From contig PKRG01000026.1 in NCBI GenBank assembly GCA_017577575.1, forward strand, positions 1 through 41,467: a stretch of 41,467 nucleotides of DNA. The letters run 5' to 3'. This DNA is from Acidimicrobiia bacterium. Lineage in GTDB: Bacteria > Actinomycetota > Acidimicrobiia > Spongiisociales > ZC4RG35. The notes under the pieces are model-generated. The model was not told where the DNA came from and did not search any database. It saw nothing but the letters and a program-made list of their open reading frames with translations. The translations under genes were made by a program, and so were the position numbers. Below are positions 15,706 to 23,452 of the stretch, piece by piece. Position 1 is the stretch's first letter, and each line of letters starts with the position of its first letter.

Positions 15706-17349
15706 TCAGATGATGCCGCCGATGACCGCCCCGAGACCGAAGATCACCAGATAGGCGGCGAGGCCGCCGAGGACGTACGTGAGGCGCTGCCACCGCGGGA
15801 TCGGCGAGGCGGAGAACAGGTGGTAGGCGATCACGCCGACGAACGGGATCAGGAGGATCACCGCCGTCCAGGCGATCACCTTCCCCTTGCCGACGTCGTC
15901 GCGGCGGGCGAGGTCCCACAAGGCGATGCCGACCCAGGCGGCATACAGGACGAAAGGCAGCAGGTAGGCGTAGAGGCCGAAGAAGACTCCGGCGGCGGAT
16001 GCGAACAGGACTCCGAACAAGGTCACTCCTCTCGTCTGGTGCACGGTCACATCAGGTGGCAGATCCGGAACGCTGATCGACTCGAGGTCGGGGCGGGCGG
16101 CGGCGAACACGTCGACGGCCGGGCGCACCGGGGCGTCGACGGGCATGTTCTCTTGCGGCCCCGGCTTGGGGACCATCTCGGGGGTGATGGTCTCCTTCCA
16201 GCCCAGCTCGCTCTCGGCGATGCGGCCCAGCTGCTCGGTGCTGCCGGCGAGCTCGAACAACCAGGGGAGGCGCAGGCCGTCGCAGGACTGGAATACCTCG
16301 AGGCCGACCGGGAGCGTGAACGCCGCCTCGTTGCCGGCGAAGCAGTTGCCGGAGGCCGCCGGGCCGGCGAGGGCGATGTCGGCGCGGCCGGAGCCCTCGA
16401 CGACGTTCTCCGCCACCCGGTTGCCGGCCGACATCCAGAAGTTCCTCGACAGGTTGGGGGTGATGGCGATTCCGTTGGCGGGGTGGTTGACGACCCGGTT
16501 GCGGAACACGAGTGAGTCGTTGCCCCCCGCCAGGATGATCCCGTTCCCGTAGCCGGCCCATTCGGAGGTGAACGATGGGGCCCGGGGATTGCCGTTGTCG
16601 TGGACGAGGTTGCCGGCGATGGTCACGTCGTGGAACGGCGGCAGCAGCTCCGTGTCGAGGGTGTTGGGGACGATCCCGGCGACGTTGTAGCGCCACACCG
16701 AGTCGACGATGTAGATCTCGCCCGACGAGTTGGTACCCGAGTACCCCAGGCCGTTCCATTCCGCCACGACGTCGGTGATCACGGCCTGGCACGGGTCGCA
16801 CTGGCCGATGTAGAAGCCGGCATCGGCCGACCCCGAGGCGTACGAGTGCTCGATGAGGCCGTCCCCGGAGTCGAAGGCGTAGATCCCGTAGACCTGGTTG
16901 TCGACCGACGTCAGGTACGAGCCGCGGTATCCCCGGACGCCGGTCCAGAAGACTCCATTCTCGGTGGCGTTGCGGACGGTGAGGTTCTCCACCGCCACCC
17001 CGTCGGCGAAGATGCGGATCCCGTTGGCGCGCACGAACTCCCCGTCGATGATCACCTCGTTGCGGTCCTCGCCCCGGATGGTGACGCCCGGCACCGACAC
17101 CTGCACCTCCTCGCGGTACACGCCGGGGGCGACGAGGATCAAGTCACCGGGGTCGGCCGCGTCCACCGCCGCCTGGATGGTGGGGTACTCGGCGGGGACG
17201 TGACGGGTCACGCCGGTCCATTCGGACGGAGCCTCCGTGGCGGGGTCGCCCACCGCGGCGGGGTCCGGCTCCCCTTGCATCGGAGGCGCACAGGCGGCGA
17301 GCAGCACCAGCAGGGCGGCGGAGATCGATCTCGTGGCACGGGCGGTCAT
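15706..17349 (-). CDS. NosD-like beta-helix lipoprotein with C-terminal PLDc_N-like membrane domain
   Basis: The 547-residue protein has a lipoprotein signal with lipobox LAAC (Cys20), then a right-handed parallel beta-helix of about 300 residues (about 48-345) built from repeating asparagine- and valine-rich turns such as NGIRIFADGVAVENLTVRNA, and finally four hydrophobic helices in the last 105 residues. The segment ALWDLARRDDVGKGKVIAW matches the PLDc_N (PF13396) loop between helices. NosD and related helix proteins help mature copper enzymes of the envelope. Here the neighbours are a cupredoxin and a multicopper oxidase, so a copper-delivery or scaffold role is plausible but unproven. The start ATG overlaps the cupredoxin gene's stop by 4 bp. 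Pectate lyase-like activity is an alternative, but I see no catalytic pattern. Confidence 0.78.
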   Translation of the reverse strand: MTARATRSISAALLVLLAACAPPMQGEPDPAAVGDPATEAPSEWTGVTRHVPAEYPTIQAAVDAADPGDLILVAPGVYREEVQVSVPGVTIRGEDRNEVIIDGEFVRANGIRIFADGVAVENLTVRNATENGVFWTGVRGYRGSYLTSVDNQVYGIYAFDSGDGLIEHSYASGSADAGFYIGQCDPCQAVITDVVAEWNGLGYSGTNSSGEIYIVDSVWRYNVAGIVPNTLDTELLPPFHDVTIAGNLVHDNGNPRAPSFTSEWAGYGNGIILAGGNDSLVFRNRVVNHPANGIAITPNLSRNFWMSAGNRVAENVVEGSGRADIALAGPAASGNCFAGNEAAFTLPVGLEVFQSCDGLRLPWLFELAGSTEQLGRIAESELGWKETITPEMVPKPGPQENMPVDAPVRPAVDVFAAARPDLESISVPDLPPDVTVHQTRGVTLFGVLFASAAGVFFGLYAYLLPFVLYAAWVGIALWDLARRDDVGKGKVIAWTAVILLIPFVGVIAYHLFSASPIPRWQRLTYVLGGLAAYLVIFGLGAVIGGII

Positions 17350-17705
17350 GCCGGCTCCTCCACCACGATCGTGCCCGCCATACCCTGACCTTCGGCGGTG
17401 CCGTGGTACGTGCAGAAGAAGTCGTACGTGCCGGGGGTGTCGAAGCGGAGGACGGCGTCGTCGCCGTCGTACTGATCGAGGCTCCCGAAGACGGTCTCGG
17501 TGGACCAGGAGCCGTCGGAGGCGACGGCGTTGTGGGGGTTGCGGCCGGCGCCGCGGAAGACCACCTCGGTTCCCGCTTCGATGGTGAGCTCGGCGGGCGA
17601 GTAACGGTTGTCGAACATCTCCACCACGACGCCCTCGGGCTCACCGGAGCATGCCGCGGCCAGAGCCGACGCTACCAGCGCCAGGATCAGACCACGCCGC
17701 CTCAT
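17346..17705 (-). CDS. Plastocyanin/azurin-like cupredoxin lipoprotein
   Basis: This 119-residue protein begins with a lipoprotein signal (lipobox cysteine at residue 19, AAACSGE) and then a single cupredoxin domain. The type 1 copper ligands are all present: His58 in NPHN, Cys98 and His101 in FCTYH, and Met109 in GQGMAG. It should be a membrane-anchored one-electron carrier outside the cytoplasm. The genes for a beta-helix lipoprotein and a multicopper oxidase follow, so electron transfer to or from the oxidase is a reasonable inference. The ATG at 17705 overlaps the coxG stop (ATGA); a longer upstream version would run into coxG. Confidence 0.88.
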   Translation of the reverse strand: MRRRGLILALVASALAAACSGEPEGVVVEMFDNRYSPAELTIEAGTEVVFRGAGRNPHNAVASDGSWSTETVFGSLDQYDGDDAVLRFDTPGTYDFFCTYHGTAEGQGMAGTIVVEEPA

Positions 17706-18265
17706 GCCGACGAGCGACCGAACAGCCTCTTGATCCACGACCACAGGGAGGCGAAGAACAACGACAGGCCCTTCACCTGCGTGTCCGCCTTCACCGCCTG
17801 CGCTTCGGCCACGGTGGTGGCCGCCAGCTTCGCCTCCAGGCACTCGACGAACTCGCCGATCAGCCGCTTGGAGATCTCGTTGACGAGGCCGGTGCGGCCG
17901 AACTGGGCGGCCGGCCCGGAGAGCATCACGTCGGCGTCGATCCTGACGGCCGTGGCGCCGCCCTCGGCATCGGTGAGGGCGTATTCGACCGTCACCTGGC
18001 CGCGGCTTCCGCCCCGGCGGTCGACGCCCTTTCCGGTGATGGTGGCCGAGCGCGAGGCGGGGTCGGGGACGATGGTCGCCTCCCCTTCGAAGCTGGCCGT
18101 CATCGGGCCGAGCTTCACGGTGACGACCCCGGCGTAGACGTTGTCGCCCTTGTCCTCTTTCAGCTCGGCACCGGGCAGACAGTCGGCCACCGCCGGCACG
18201 TCCTGGAAGAACTCCCAGACGTCGGCGATGGGGCGTTCGACCGTGAACTCGTGTTGGATCTTCAT
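17702..18265 (-). CDS. coxG: CoxG family (SRPBCC) protein
   Basis: CoxG proteins (carbon monoxide dehydrogenase subunit G family) have a START-like SRPBCC fold and help recruit or assemble molybdenum hydroxylases at the membrane. The 187-residue product starts MKIQHEFTVERPIADVWEFFQD, and the motif LPGAEL followed by GVVTVKLGPMTASFEGEA is the CoxG hallmark. The C-terminal tail GLSLFFASLWSWIKRLFG is amphipathic to hydrophobic and could anchor the protein, as in other CoxG members. It follows xdhC with a 4-bp overlap. No CoxL/M/S or other molybdenum hydroxylase subunits occur in this window, so its client must be elsewhere or the gene has been reused. Confidence 0.9.
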   Translation of the reverse strand: MKIQHEFTVERPIADVWEFFQDVPAVADCLPGAELKEDKGDNVYAGVVTVKLGPMTASFEGEATIVPDPASRSATITGKGVDRRGGSRGQVTVEYALTDAEGGATAVRIDADVMLSGPAAQFGRTGLVNEISKRLIGEFVECLEAKLAATTVAEAQAVKADTQVKGLSLFFASLWSWIKRLFGRSSA

Positions 18266-19359
18266 GTGCTCAGCTCTCCGGTGGCTCGACTCGTCGTCGG
18301 ATCGTAACCGCGGAGGCCCGCCGGGCCCTTGCGGTTACGCAGGAACCCGCCTTGCTTGCCCCGCCGCACGGCGAGGATCTCGCTCATGATCGACCAGGCG
18401 ATCTCCACCGGCCCTTCTGCACCGATGTCCAGGCCGGCGGGGCCGTGGAGGACGGCGCGGTCGTGGTCGTCGGGGTGGCGCCCCCGCTCGGCCAGGTCGG
18501 AGAGGAGCCGCTCGAGCCGCTCCCCGGGGCCCAGCACCCCGATGTAGGCGAGGCGGCGGCCCAGGCACTGGTCGAGGTAGTCGAGGTCCCGCAGGTAGTT
18601 GTGGGTCATGATGACGACGGAGGTGGCCGGCGACAGATCGACCGCCCGCGACAGCTCCGCGGGCCGCACCTGTACCAGCTGGGCCGCTTCGGGGAACCTC
18701 TGCTCCGAAAGGAACGGGCGGCGATCGTCCACCACCCACACCTCGTAGCCGAGCTCGGCGCCGAACCTGACCACGGGAGCGGCGTCGTGGCCGGCGCCGC
18801 ACACGACCAGGCGTCGGGGAGCCCCGACCACCTCCACCATCACCTGCTCGCCGGCGGCTTCGGTCACCCGGTGCCAGCCCTCGTTGATCGCCTGTTCGGC
18901 GATCTCGGCGTACGGGCCTTCCTCCCCGGGACGCACCACTGTGCGCTCGCCCAGGCGGTCGCCCTCGAGGTGGTGGACCAGGACGAAGGGGCGTGGGGTG
19001 CGGCGGACCTGCTCCACGAGGCGCGCCACCGACGACGGTGGCTCCACCACCAGGCGCGTCGCCCCGTTGCAGCCGATACCCCACCCCCACACCGCCTCGT
19101 CGTCTGCCGTCAGGTCGAATTCGACGACGCGGGGACGGTCGAGGCGGATCACCTCCGCCGCCTCCCGCTGCAGGTCCTGGTCCAGGCAGCCCCCCGAGAC
19201 CGTCCCCACGCTCTGGCCGTCGGCGCCGACGAGTTGGCGGGCGGCGAGGCCCCGGTAGGTGGAGCCGCGGACCCCGACCACCGTCGCCAGAGCGAAGTCC
19301 AGGTCCCTGGCCAGCCAGTCCTGGGCGGCGTCGAGGATCCGGTCCAGCTCGTCGTTCAT
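18262..19359 (-). CDS. xdhC: XdhC family molybdenum hydroxylase maturation protein
   Basis: XdhC-type proteins bind molybdenum cofactor and promote its sulfuration before insertion into xanthine dehydrogenase-like enzymes. The 365-residue product has the N-terminal XdhC/CoxI domain (GVRGSTYRGLAARQLV and TVSGGCLDQDLQREA) and a C-terminal Rossmann-like XdhC_C domain (RRLVVCGAGHDAAPVVRFGA and VVIMTHNYLRDLDYL). Length and motif order match the family throughout. It overlaps both neighbours, the MoaB-like gene and coxG, by 4 bp. Together they look like the accessory part of an operon for a molybdenum enzyme, but the catalytic subunits are missing here. Confidence 0.9.
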   Translation of the reverse strand: MNDELDRILDAAQDWLARDLDFALATVVGVRGSTYRGLAARQLVGADGQSVGTVSGGCLDQDLQREAAEVIRLDRPRVVEFDLTADDEAVWGWGIGCNGATRLVVEPPSSVARLVEQVRRTPRPFVLVHHLEGDRLGERTVVRPGEEGPYAEIAEQAINEGWHRVTEAAGEQVMVEVVGAPRRLVVCGAGHDAAPVVRFGAELGYEVWVVDDRRPFLSEQRFPEAAQLVQVRPAELSRAVDLSPATSVVIMTHNYLRDLDYLDQCLGRRLAYIGVLGPGERLERLLSDLAERGRHPDDHDRAVLHGPAGLDIGAEGPVEIAWSIMSEILAVRRGKQGGFLRNRKGPAGLRGYDPTTSRATGELST

Positions 19360-19841
19360 CGCCGGTGCTCCGTGTCTCCGGCCAGCAGCTGGAGGGCGTG
19401 GTCGAGGACCGGCAGGATGGCGGCCAGCGACTCCGTGGCGCCTCTGGGGGAGCCGGGCAGGTTGACCACCAGCGCCGAGCCCACCACCCCGGCGACCGGC
19501 CTCGACAAGGCGGCCATGGGCGTGGATTCGAGACCCGCCGCCAGGATGAGGTGTACGAGGCCGGGCGCCGGGCGGTCGATCACCTCGGCGGTCGCCTCGG
19601 GGGTGAGGTCTCGGGGCCCGAGCCCGGTGCCGCCGGTGGTGACCACGAGGTCGGACTCTTCGGCGGCGGCGAGGATGGCGTCCCGGATCCGGTCCTCCTC
19701 GTCGGGGACGACGCTGCGGGTCACCGAGGTTGCGCCCGCTCCGACGAGCATCTCGGCCAAGGCGTCGCCGGAGTCGTCGGCGCGGGATCCGTGGTAGACG
19801 CCATCGGAGACCGTGACGACGTGGGCACTCCAGTCAGCCAT
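19356..19841 (-). CDS. moaB: Molybdopterin adenylyltransferase-like protein (MoaB/MogA family)
   Basis: The MogA/MoaB family adenylates molybdopterin before molybdenum insertion. The 161-residue product begins ADWSAHVVTVSDGVYHGSRADDSG and contains the molybdopterin-binding loop TTGGTGLGPRDLTPEAT and the second conserved loop NLPGSPRGATES. Length matches MoaB/Mog proteins (about 160-190). The ATG at 19841 follows a -10 box (TAAGGT) by 8 nt, so the gene may be transcribed from its own promoter as well as from the upstream membrane-protein gene. It is the first of the molybdenum-accessory genes in the run. Confidence 0.9.
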   Translation of the reverse strand: MADWSAHVVTVSDGVYHGSRADDSGDALAEMLVGAGATSVTRSVVPDEEDRIRDAILAAAEESDLVVTTGGTGLGPRDLTPEATAEVIDRPAPGLVHLILAAGLESTPMAALSRPVAGVVGSALVVNLPGSPRGATESLAAILPVLDHALQLLAGDTEHRR

Positions 19842-19849
19842 CGAGGCGG

Positions 19850-19855
19850 ACCTTA
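19850..19855 (-). promoter_or_regulatory. -10 box for moaB-xdhC-coxG-copper genes
   Basis: TAAGGT on the minus strand ends 8 nt before the ATG of moaB; its first three bases are the TAA stop of the upstream membrane protein. It may be an internal promoter of the long operon. No clear -35 is seen. Confidence 0.45.
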
Positions 19856-20707
19856 CATGGAATCCACGAACGGGGCCCGCAGTGACGGGGGTATCAGGAC
19901 GCCGCGCCGGAACAGGAACTGCGACACCAGGGCGAAGAAGACCAACCAGGCGAGCGGCAGCCACGACCAGCCCAGCGCCTCGCGGTGGTCGCCTATCCGC
20001 ACCGTGCGGGTGCCGAGGGCGGCTAGCACGGTGGCGATCGTGAACGCTCCGAAGAGGGGCAGGGACGGGACCAGCCCGGTGCCCCCGTCGGGCAGGAACA
20101 CGGGCACGGCCAAAAGCGGGCCCACCACTCCGGGTACGAGAGCGATCTCGGCGGTGAAGCGAGCCCGGCCGGAAGGCGTGGAGATCAGCGACTGACGGGA
20201 GGCGTACGCCAGGAAAGCGGGTGCGGAGGCCAGCGCCACCGACAGCAAGCCCACTGTCCCGGCGGCGGAGACCACCCATTCGACTCCGGCGGGCAGGCCC
20301 AGCGTGGACCAGGCCCGTGAGAGGGGCGAGTCGTCGGTGAAGGGGAGCACCGCCAGCGGCGTGAACCCTTGCCGGAAGCAGTGGAGCACCGTCCACAAGA
20401 CGGTGAGGCGGGCGGCGTCGTAGCGTCGCGAGGCCGGATACAGGGTGAGGAAGATCGCCCCTGCGATCAGTGACGCCGCCGCTCCGCCGGCCAGTGCCAG
20501 GTCGGAGCCTCCCGCCCGGAACAGGACTTCGTTGTGGTACAGGACGGGGGCGCGGCCCGCGATCGCCCCGGCGACGGCCAGGCCCAGGTGGTAGATGACC
20601 ACGGCGATCACCACGCCGACGCCGGAGGCGAAAGCCGATGTGAGGACGAACCCCGTGGAGGTCCGCGGACGTCGTGCCTCCTCCACGGAGACGGTTTCGG
20701 TGTCCAC
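19853..20707 (-). CDS. Seven-helix membrane protein of unknown function
   Basis: I do not recognise this 284-residue protein. It has about seven hydrophobic segments (near residues 18-42, 70-92, 100-122, 140-165, 187-207, 215-235 and 248-270), few charged residues in them, and short loops; one loop has HCFRQGFTPLAVLPF. The N-terminus (MDTETVSVEEARRPRTST) is hydrophilic and cytoplasmic by the positive-inside rule. It heads the molybdenum/copper operon with 11 nt before the next gene. It could be a transporter or an envelope assembly factor. The GTG start was chosen because it follows a TAGGAT box by 8 nt, and no downstream ATG is better placed. Confidence 0.7.
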   Translation of the reverse strand: MDTETVSVEEARRPRTSTGFVLTSAFASGVGVVIAVVIYHLGLAVAGAIAGRAPVLYHNEVLFRAGGSDLALAGGAAASLIAGAIFLTLYPASRRYDAARLTVLWTVLHCFRQGFTPLAVLPFTDDSPLSRAWSTLGLPAGVEWVVSAAGTVGLLSVALASAPAFLAYASRQSLISTPSGRARFTAEIALVPGVVGPLLAVPVFLPDGGTGLVPSLPLFGAFTIATVLAALGTRTVRIGDHREALGWSWLPLAWLVFFALVSQFLFRRGVLIPPSLRAPFVDSM

Positions 20708-20715
20708 GGCCGGTC

Positions 20716-20721
20716 ATCCTA
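20716..20721 (-). promoter_or_regulatory. -10 box for the molybdenum/copper operon
   Basis: TAGGAT on the minus strand ends 8 nt before the GTG start at 20707, consistent with a leaderless mRNA. The expected -35 region (GTAGAC) is a poor match. Confidence 0.5.
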
Positions 20722-20740
20722 AACCGGCGTTTCCGATCGT

Positions 20741-23452
20741 CTACTGTCGTGTCGGCTTGCCCCTCTTCCGCCGCATGAGCCGCTCCAGCGTCTCCGAGCC
20801 GGACACCATGGGCGGCGGGGCGGCAGTTCGCTCCGCTTCGGCCAGCGCCTGGTCCACTCGACGGCGCTCCCGGCGCCGTTCCGTCTGCAGGCCCTGACGC
20901 CAGTCGGCGACGTCGTCGGTGGTGAACGCCAGCCGCCGGAGGGCCACGTCGACCAGGAACAGGGCGAGAGCGGCGGCGGTCAGCCACCCCGCCATGGGCA
21001 GCAGCGCCGCTCCCCGGGTCGGCGCCTCGTCGAACGCCTGCTCCGGAGTGACGCCGACCCGACCTCCGGTGGTGGCGGCGACGGCGTTGATCGTCGCCAG
21101 GTCGGGCTGGCGGAAGGCGTATTCCTCGGCGTATCCCGAGACCGCTCCCGCGGAGGACGTGAACCCGGACCCGTCGGGGCGTTCCAGCGTCACGGCCACC
21201 CAGTACGGGCCCGGCTGGGTGGCAGCGGCGGTGCCGGCGAATGTCGACTCCCCGGTCTGGGTGAGGGGTATCACCTGTGTCTCGCCGTCGGGCATGCGCA
21301 CCCGGGCGACCGCGGCGGCGCCCAGCACCGGCTCTCCGGCATCCAGCTCGACCGCCAGGGTGCCTTCTTCGATCCTCACCTCGGGCGGTACGTCCCGGCC
21401 GGCGGGGAGCACCTCCCGCACCAGGGTGCCCCAGAACTCCACGAACCCGTCCCATGTCACCCACCCCGACGACCAGCGGGAGGTGGCGTCGGAGGTCCAG
21501 GCGGTGGCCCGGCCCAGGCCGCGTTGCCACGTGGCGAGCAGCGGGTCGCCGGGGCCGATCTGGAGGGCGACCGTCGCCGTCGGCTTGGCCCGGGTGGCGA
21601 CGTATCCGAGGAGGGGCGGCGCCTCGGTGAGCTCGGCGGTGACGGGCGATGGGGCACCGAGGGCGGGCACGAACGTGCCCTCGTTGATCAAGCCCCGGGC
21701 GGCGGTCAGCGTCTCCTCCACGAAGATCTCCGGCACCGACTCGAGGTCGGCGCCCGAATAGAACCGTCCTCCTCCCACCTCGGCCATGCGCCTCAGGGTC
21801 GAGCCGGGCCCTTCGCCGGTTCCGAGGACCGACAGGGTGATGCCGGCGTCGGCGATCTGGCGGGCGAGCGGAACGAGGTTGGCTTCGTTGGGATCCCACC
21901 CGTCGGTGAACAGGACGATGTGGCGGAGGGCGCCGTCCACGCCCTGCAGCTCCTCGAGGGCGGCGCTCAGGCCCCGGGCGAGCTCGGTGTCACCGTCGGC
22001 GGCGATCGGGGCGAGTGCCTCCTCGACCGTGTCCGGGTCGGGTCTCCGCTGGAGCGGGAGCAGCCATTCGGCGCCTCCGGCCACCGCCACCACCCCGACG
22101 CTGTCCTCGGGCGACAGTGCCTCGATCGCGGCGGCGGCTCCCGCCTTGGCGATGTCGGTCTTCACGACCCCGCCCTCGGAGAACGTCCCGTCCCGGCAGT
22201 GGCAGGCTCCCATGGACCCCGAGGAGTCGATCACCAGCACTTCGGCGACGGGCTGGCGGCGGACGAGGTCGTCGGGGTTGGACGAGACCGGGAGCACCGC
22301 CTCGATGGGGCTCTGGTGGTAGTCGCTCATCCCGAAGGCGCGGTCTCCTCCCACCACCACCAGGCCCCTCCCCAGGTCCTCCACGTAGGCGGCCAGCGCC
22401 GTCCCCTCGGCGTCGGAGGGGCGGGGGTAGTTGACGAGGACGACGGCGTCGTACGAGAGGAGCTCCTCCTCGTCGGGGACGGAGGATCGGAGGTCGACCC
22501 CGAGTCCGCTCGCCTCGAGGACGCGGGCCAGCTCGTCCCCGTCGCCTTCGACGCCTTCGATCACCGCCACGCGGGCGGGACCGATCACCCGGTAGACGCC
22601 GGCGGAGACGTCGTTCTCCGGCCGGGTGTCGGAAGCGGCTTCGACCGTCACGTCGACGATCTGGAAACCCGCCTCCGGGTTGGCTACGTCGACCGAGACC
22701 TCCGTCGTGCCGGGCTCCAGGCGGACCGTCTCGGTGTGCTCCTCGCCAGAGCGGGAGGCGAACCGGACGGTCGCCTCGGTGGCGACGTTGGAGCGGAGGA
22801 CGGCGGTCACCTCGGCGGTGTCCCCCACCCTCGCCGTCGCCGGGACCCGCACCGTCTCGATCATGACGTCGGCGGAGCGGGCCGTGTCCGAGATCACGAA
22901 GTCCACGGCGATGCCTTCGGCGGCGAGCTGCTCGGCCGCTGCCGCCAGGCCCCGGGAGGTGGGCACGGCGTCGGTGAGCACCACTACCCGCCGGGAGCCT
23001 TCCGACGGCAGCAGCGACGCCGCCGCACTCAGCGCGGTGGTCAGGTCGGTGGCGCTGCCGTCCACTTCGGTGCGGATGCCGTCGAAGGGCCGCACCGGCC
23101 CCACCGCCCGGTCGAGGAGCACTTCGCTGCCGAACACCGCGATGCCCGCCCGGGCGGGAGGCTGGATGTCGGCCAGGGCGGCCCGCAGGAAGTCCTCTTG
23201 GGCGGCCCGGGCGTCGGCGCCGATCGATTCGGAACGGTCGACCATGAACAGCACCGATTTCGTCGCCACGGAGCGCTCCAGCTGCGGGCCTGCGGCGGCT
23301 GCCACCGCCAGGATCACGGCGAGGATGCGGGCGATGACCGCCACCCGGTGCTGGCGGGACGGGACGGTGCGCTTGCCGCTGACGGCGATGAACCAGACGG
23401 CGGCTACGACGAGCGGGATGGCGGCGAGGGCCCACGGGCGGTCGAACCTCAT
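20741..23452 (-). CDS. Dual vWA membrane protein with glutamine-amidotransferase-like domain
   Basis: The 903-residue protein has two N-terminal helices (about 8-25 and 38-60), a first vWA domain with the MIDAS-like DRSES, a middle beta-rich part, a GATase1-like segment (VVVGGDRAFGMSDYHQSPIEAVLP), a second vWA domain with DSSGSMG, and a C-terminal helix near 808-828 followed by a basic, charged tail. Both vWA domains keep the downstream threonine (DLTTAL; DTELARG) and aspartate (VLTDA; LFTDG), so both may bind metal. The second MIDAS is followed by an unusual CHCRDG insertion. This class is normally encoded with MoxR and DUF58 genes, as here. No enzymatic activity can be assigned: the glutaminase cysteine nucleophile is not evident. 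It overlaps the BatA-like gene by 4 bp. Confidence 0.82.
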   Translation of the reverse strand: MRFDRPWALAAIPLVVAAVWFIAVSGKRTVPSRQHRVAVIARILAVILAVAAAAGPQLERSVATKSVLFMVDRSESIGADARAAQEDFLRAALADIQPPARAGIAVFGSEVLLDRAVGPVRPFDGIRTEVDGSATDLTTALSAAASLLPSEGSRRVVVLTDAVPTSRGLAAAAEQLAAEGIAVDFVISDTARSADVMIETVRVPATARVGDTAEVTAVLRSNVATEATVRFASRSGEEHTETVRLEPGTTEVSVDVANPEAGFQIVDVTVEAASDTRPENDVSAGVYRVIGPARVAVIEGVEGDGDELARVLEASGLGVDLRSSVPDEEELLSYDAVVLVNYPRPSDAEGTALAAYVEDLGRGLVVVGGDRAFGMSDYHQSPIEAVLPVSSNPDDLVRRQPVAEVLVIDSSGSMGACHCRDGTFSEGGVVKTDIAKAGAAAAIEALSPEDSVGVVAVAGGAEWLLPLQRRPDPDTVEEALAPIAADGDTELARGLSAALEELQGVDGALRHIVLFTDGWDPNEANLVPLARQIADAGITLSVLGTGEGPGSTLRRMAEVGGGRFYSGADLESVPEIFVEETLTAARGLINEGTFVPALGAPSPVTAELTEAPPLLGYVATRAKPTATVALQIGPGDPLLATWQRGLGRATAWTSDATSRWSSGWVTWDGFVEFWGTLVREVLPAGRDVPPEVRIEEGTLAVELDAGEPVLGAAAVARVRMPDGETQVIPLTQTGESTFAGTAAATQPGPYWVAVTLERPDGSGFTSSAGAVSGYAEEYAFRQPDLATINAVAATTGGRVGVTPEQAFDEAPTRGAALLPMAGWLTAAALALFLVDVALRRLAFTTDDVADWRQGLQTERRRERRRVDQALAEAERTAAPPPMVSGSETLERLMRRKRGKPTRQ

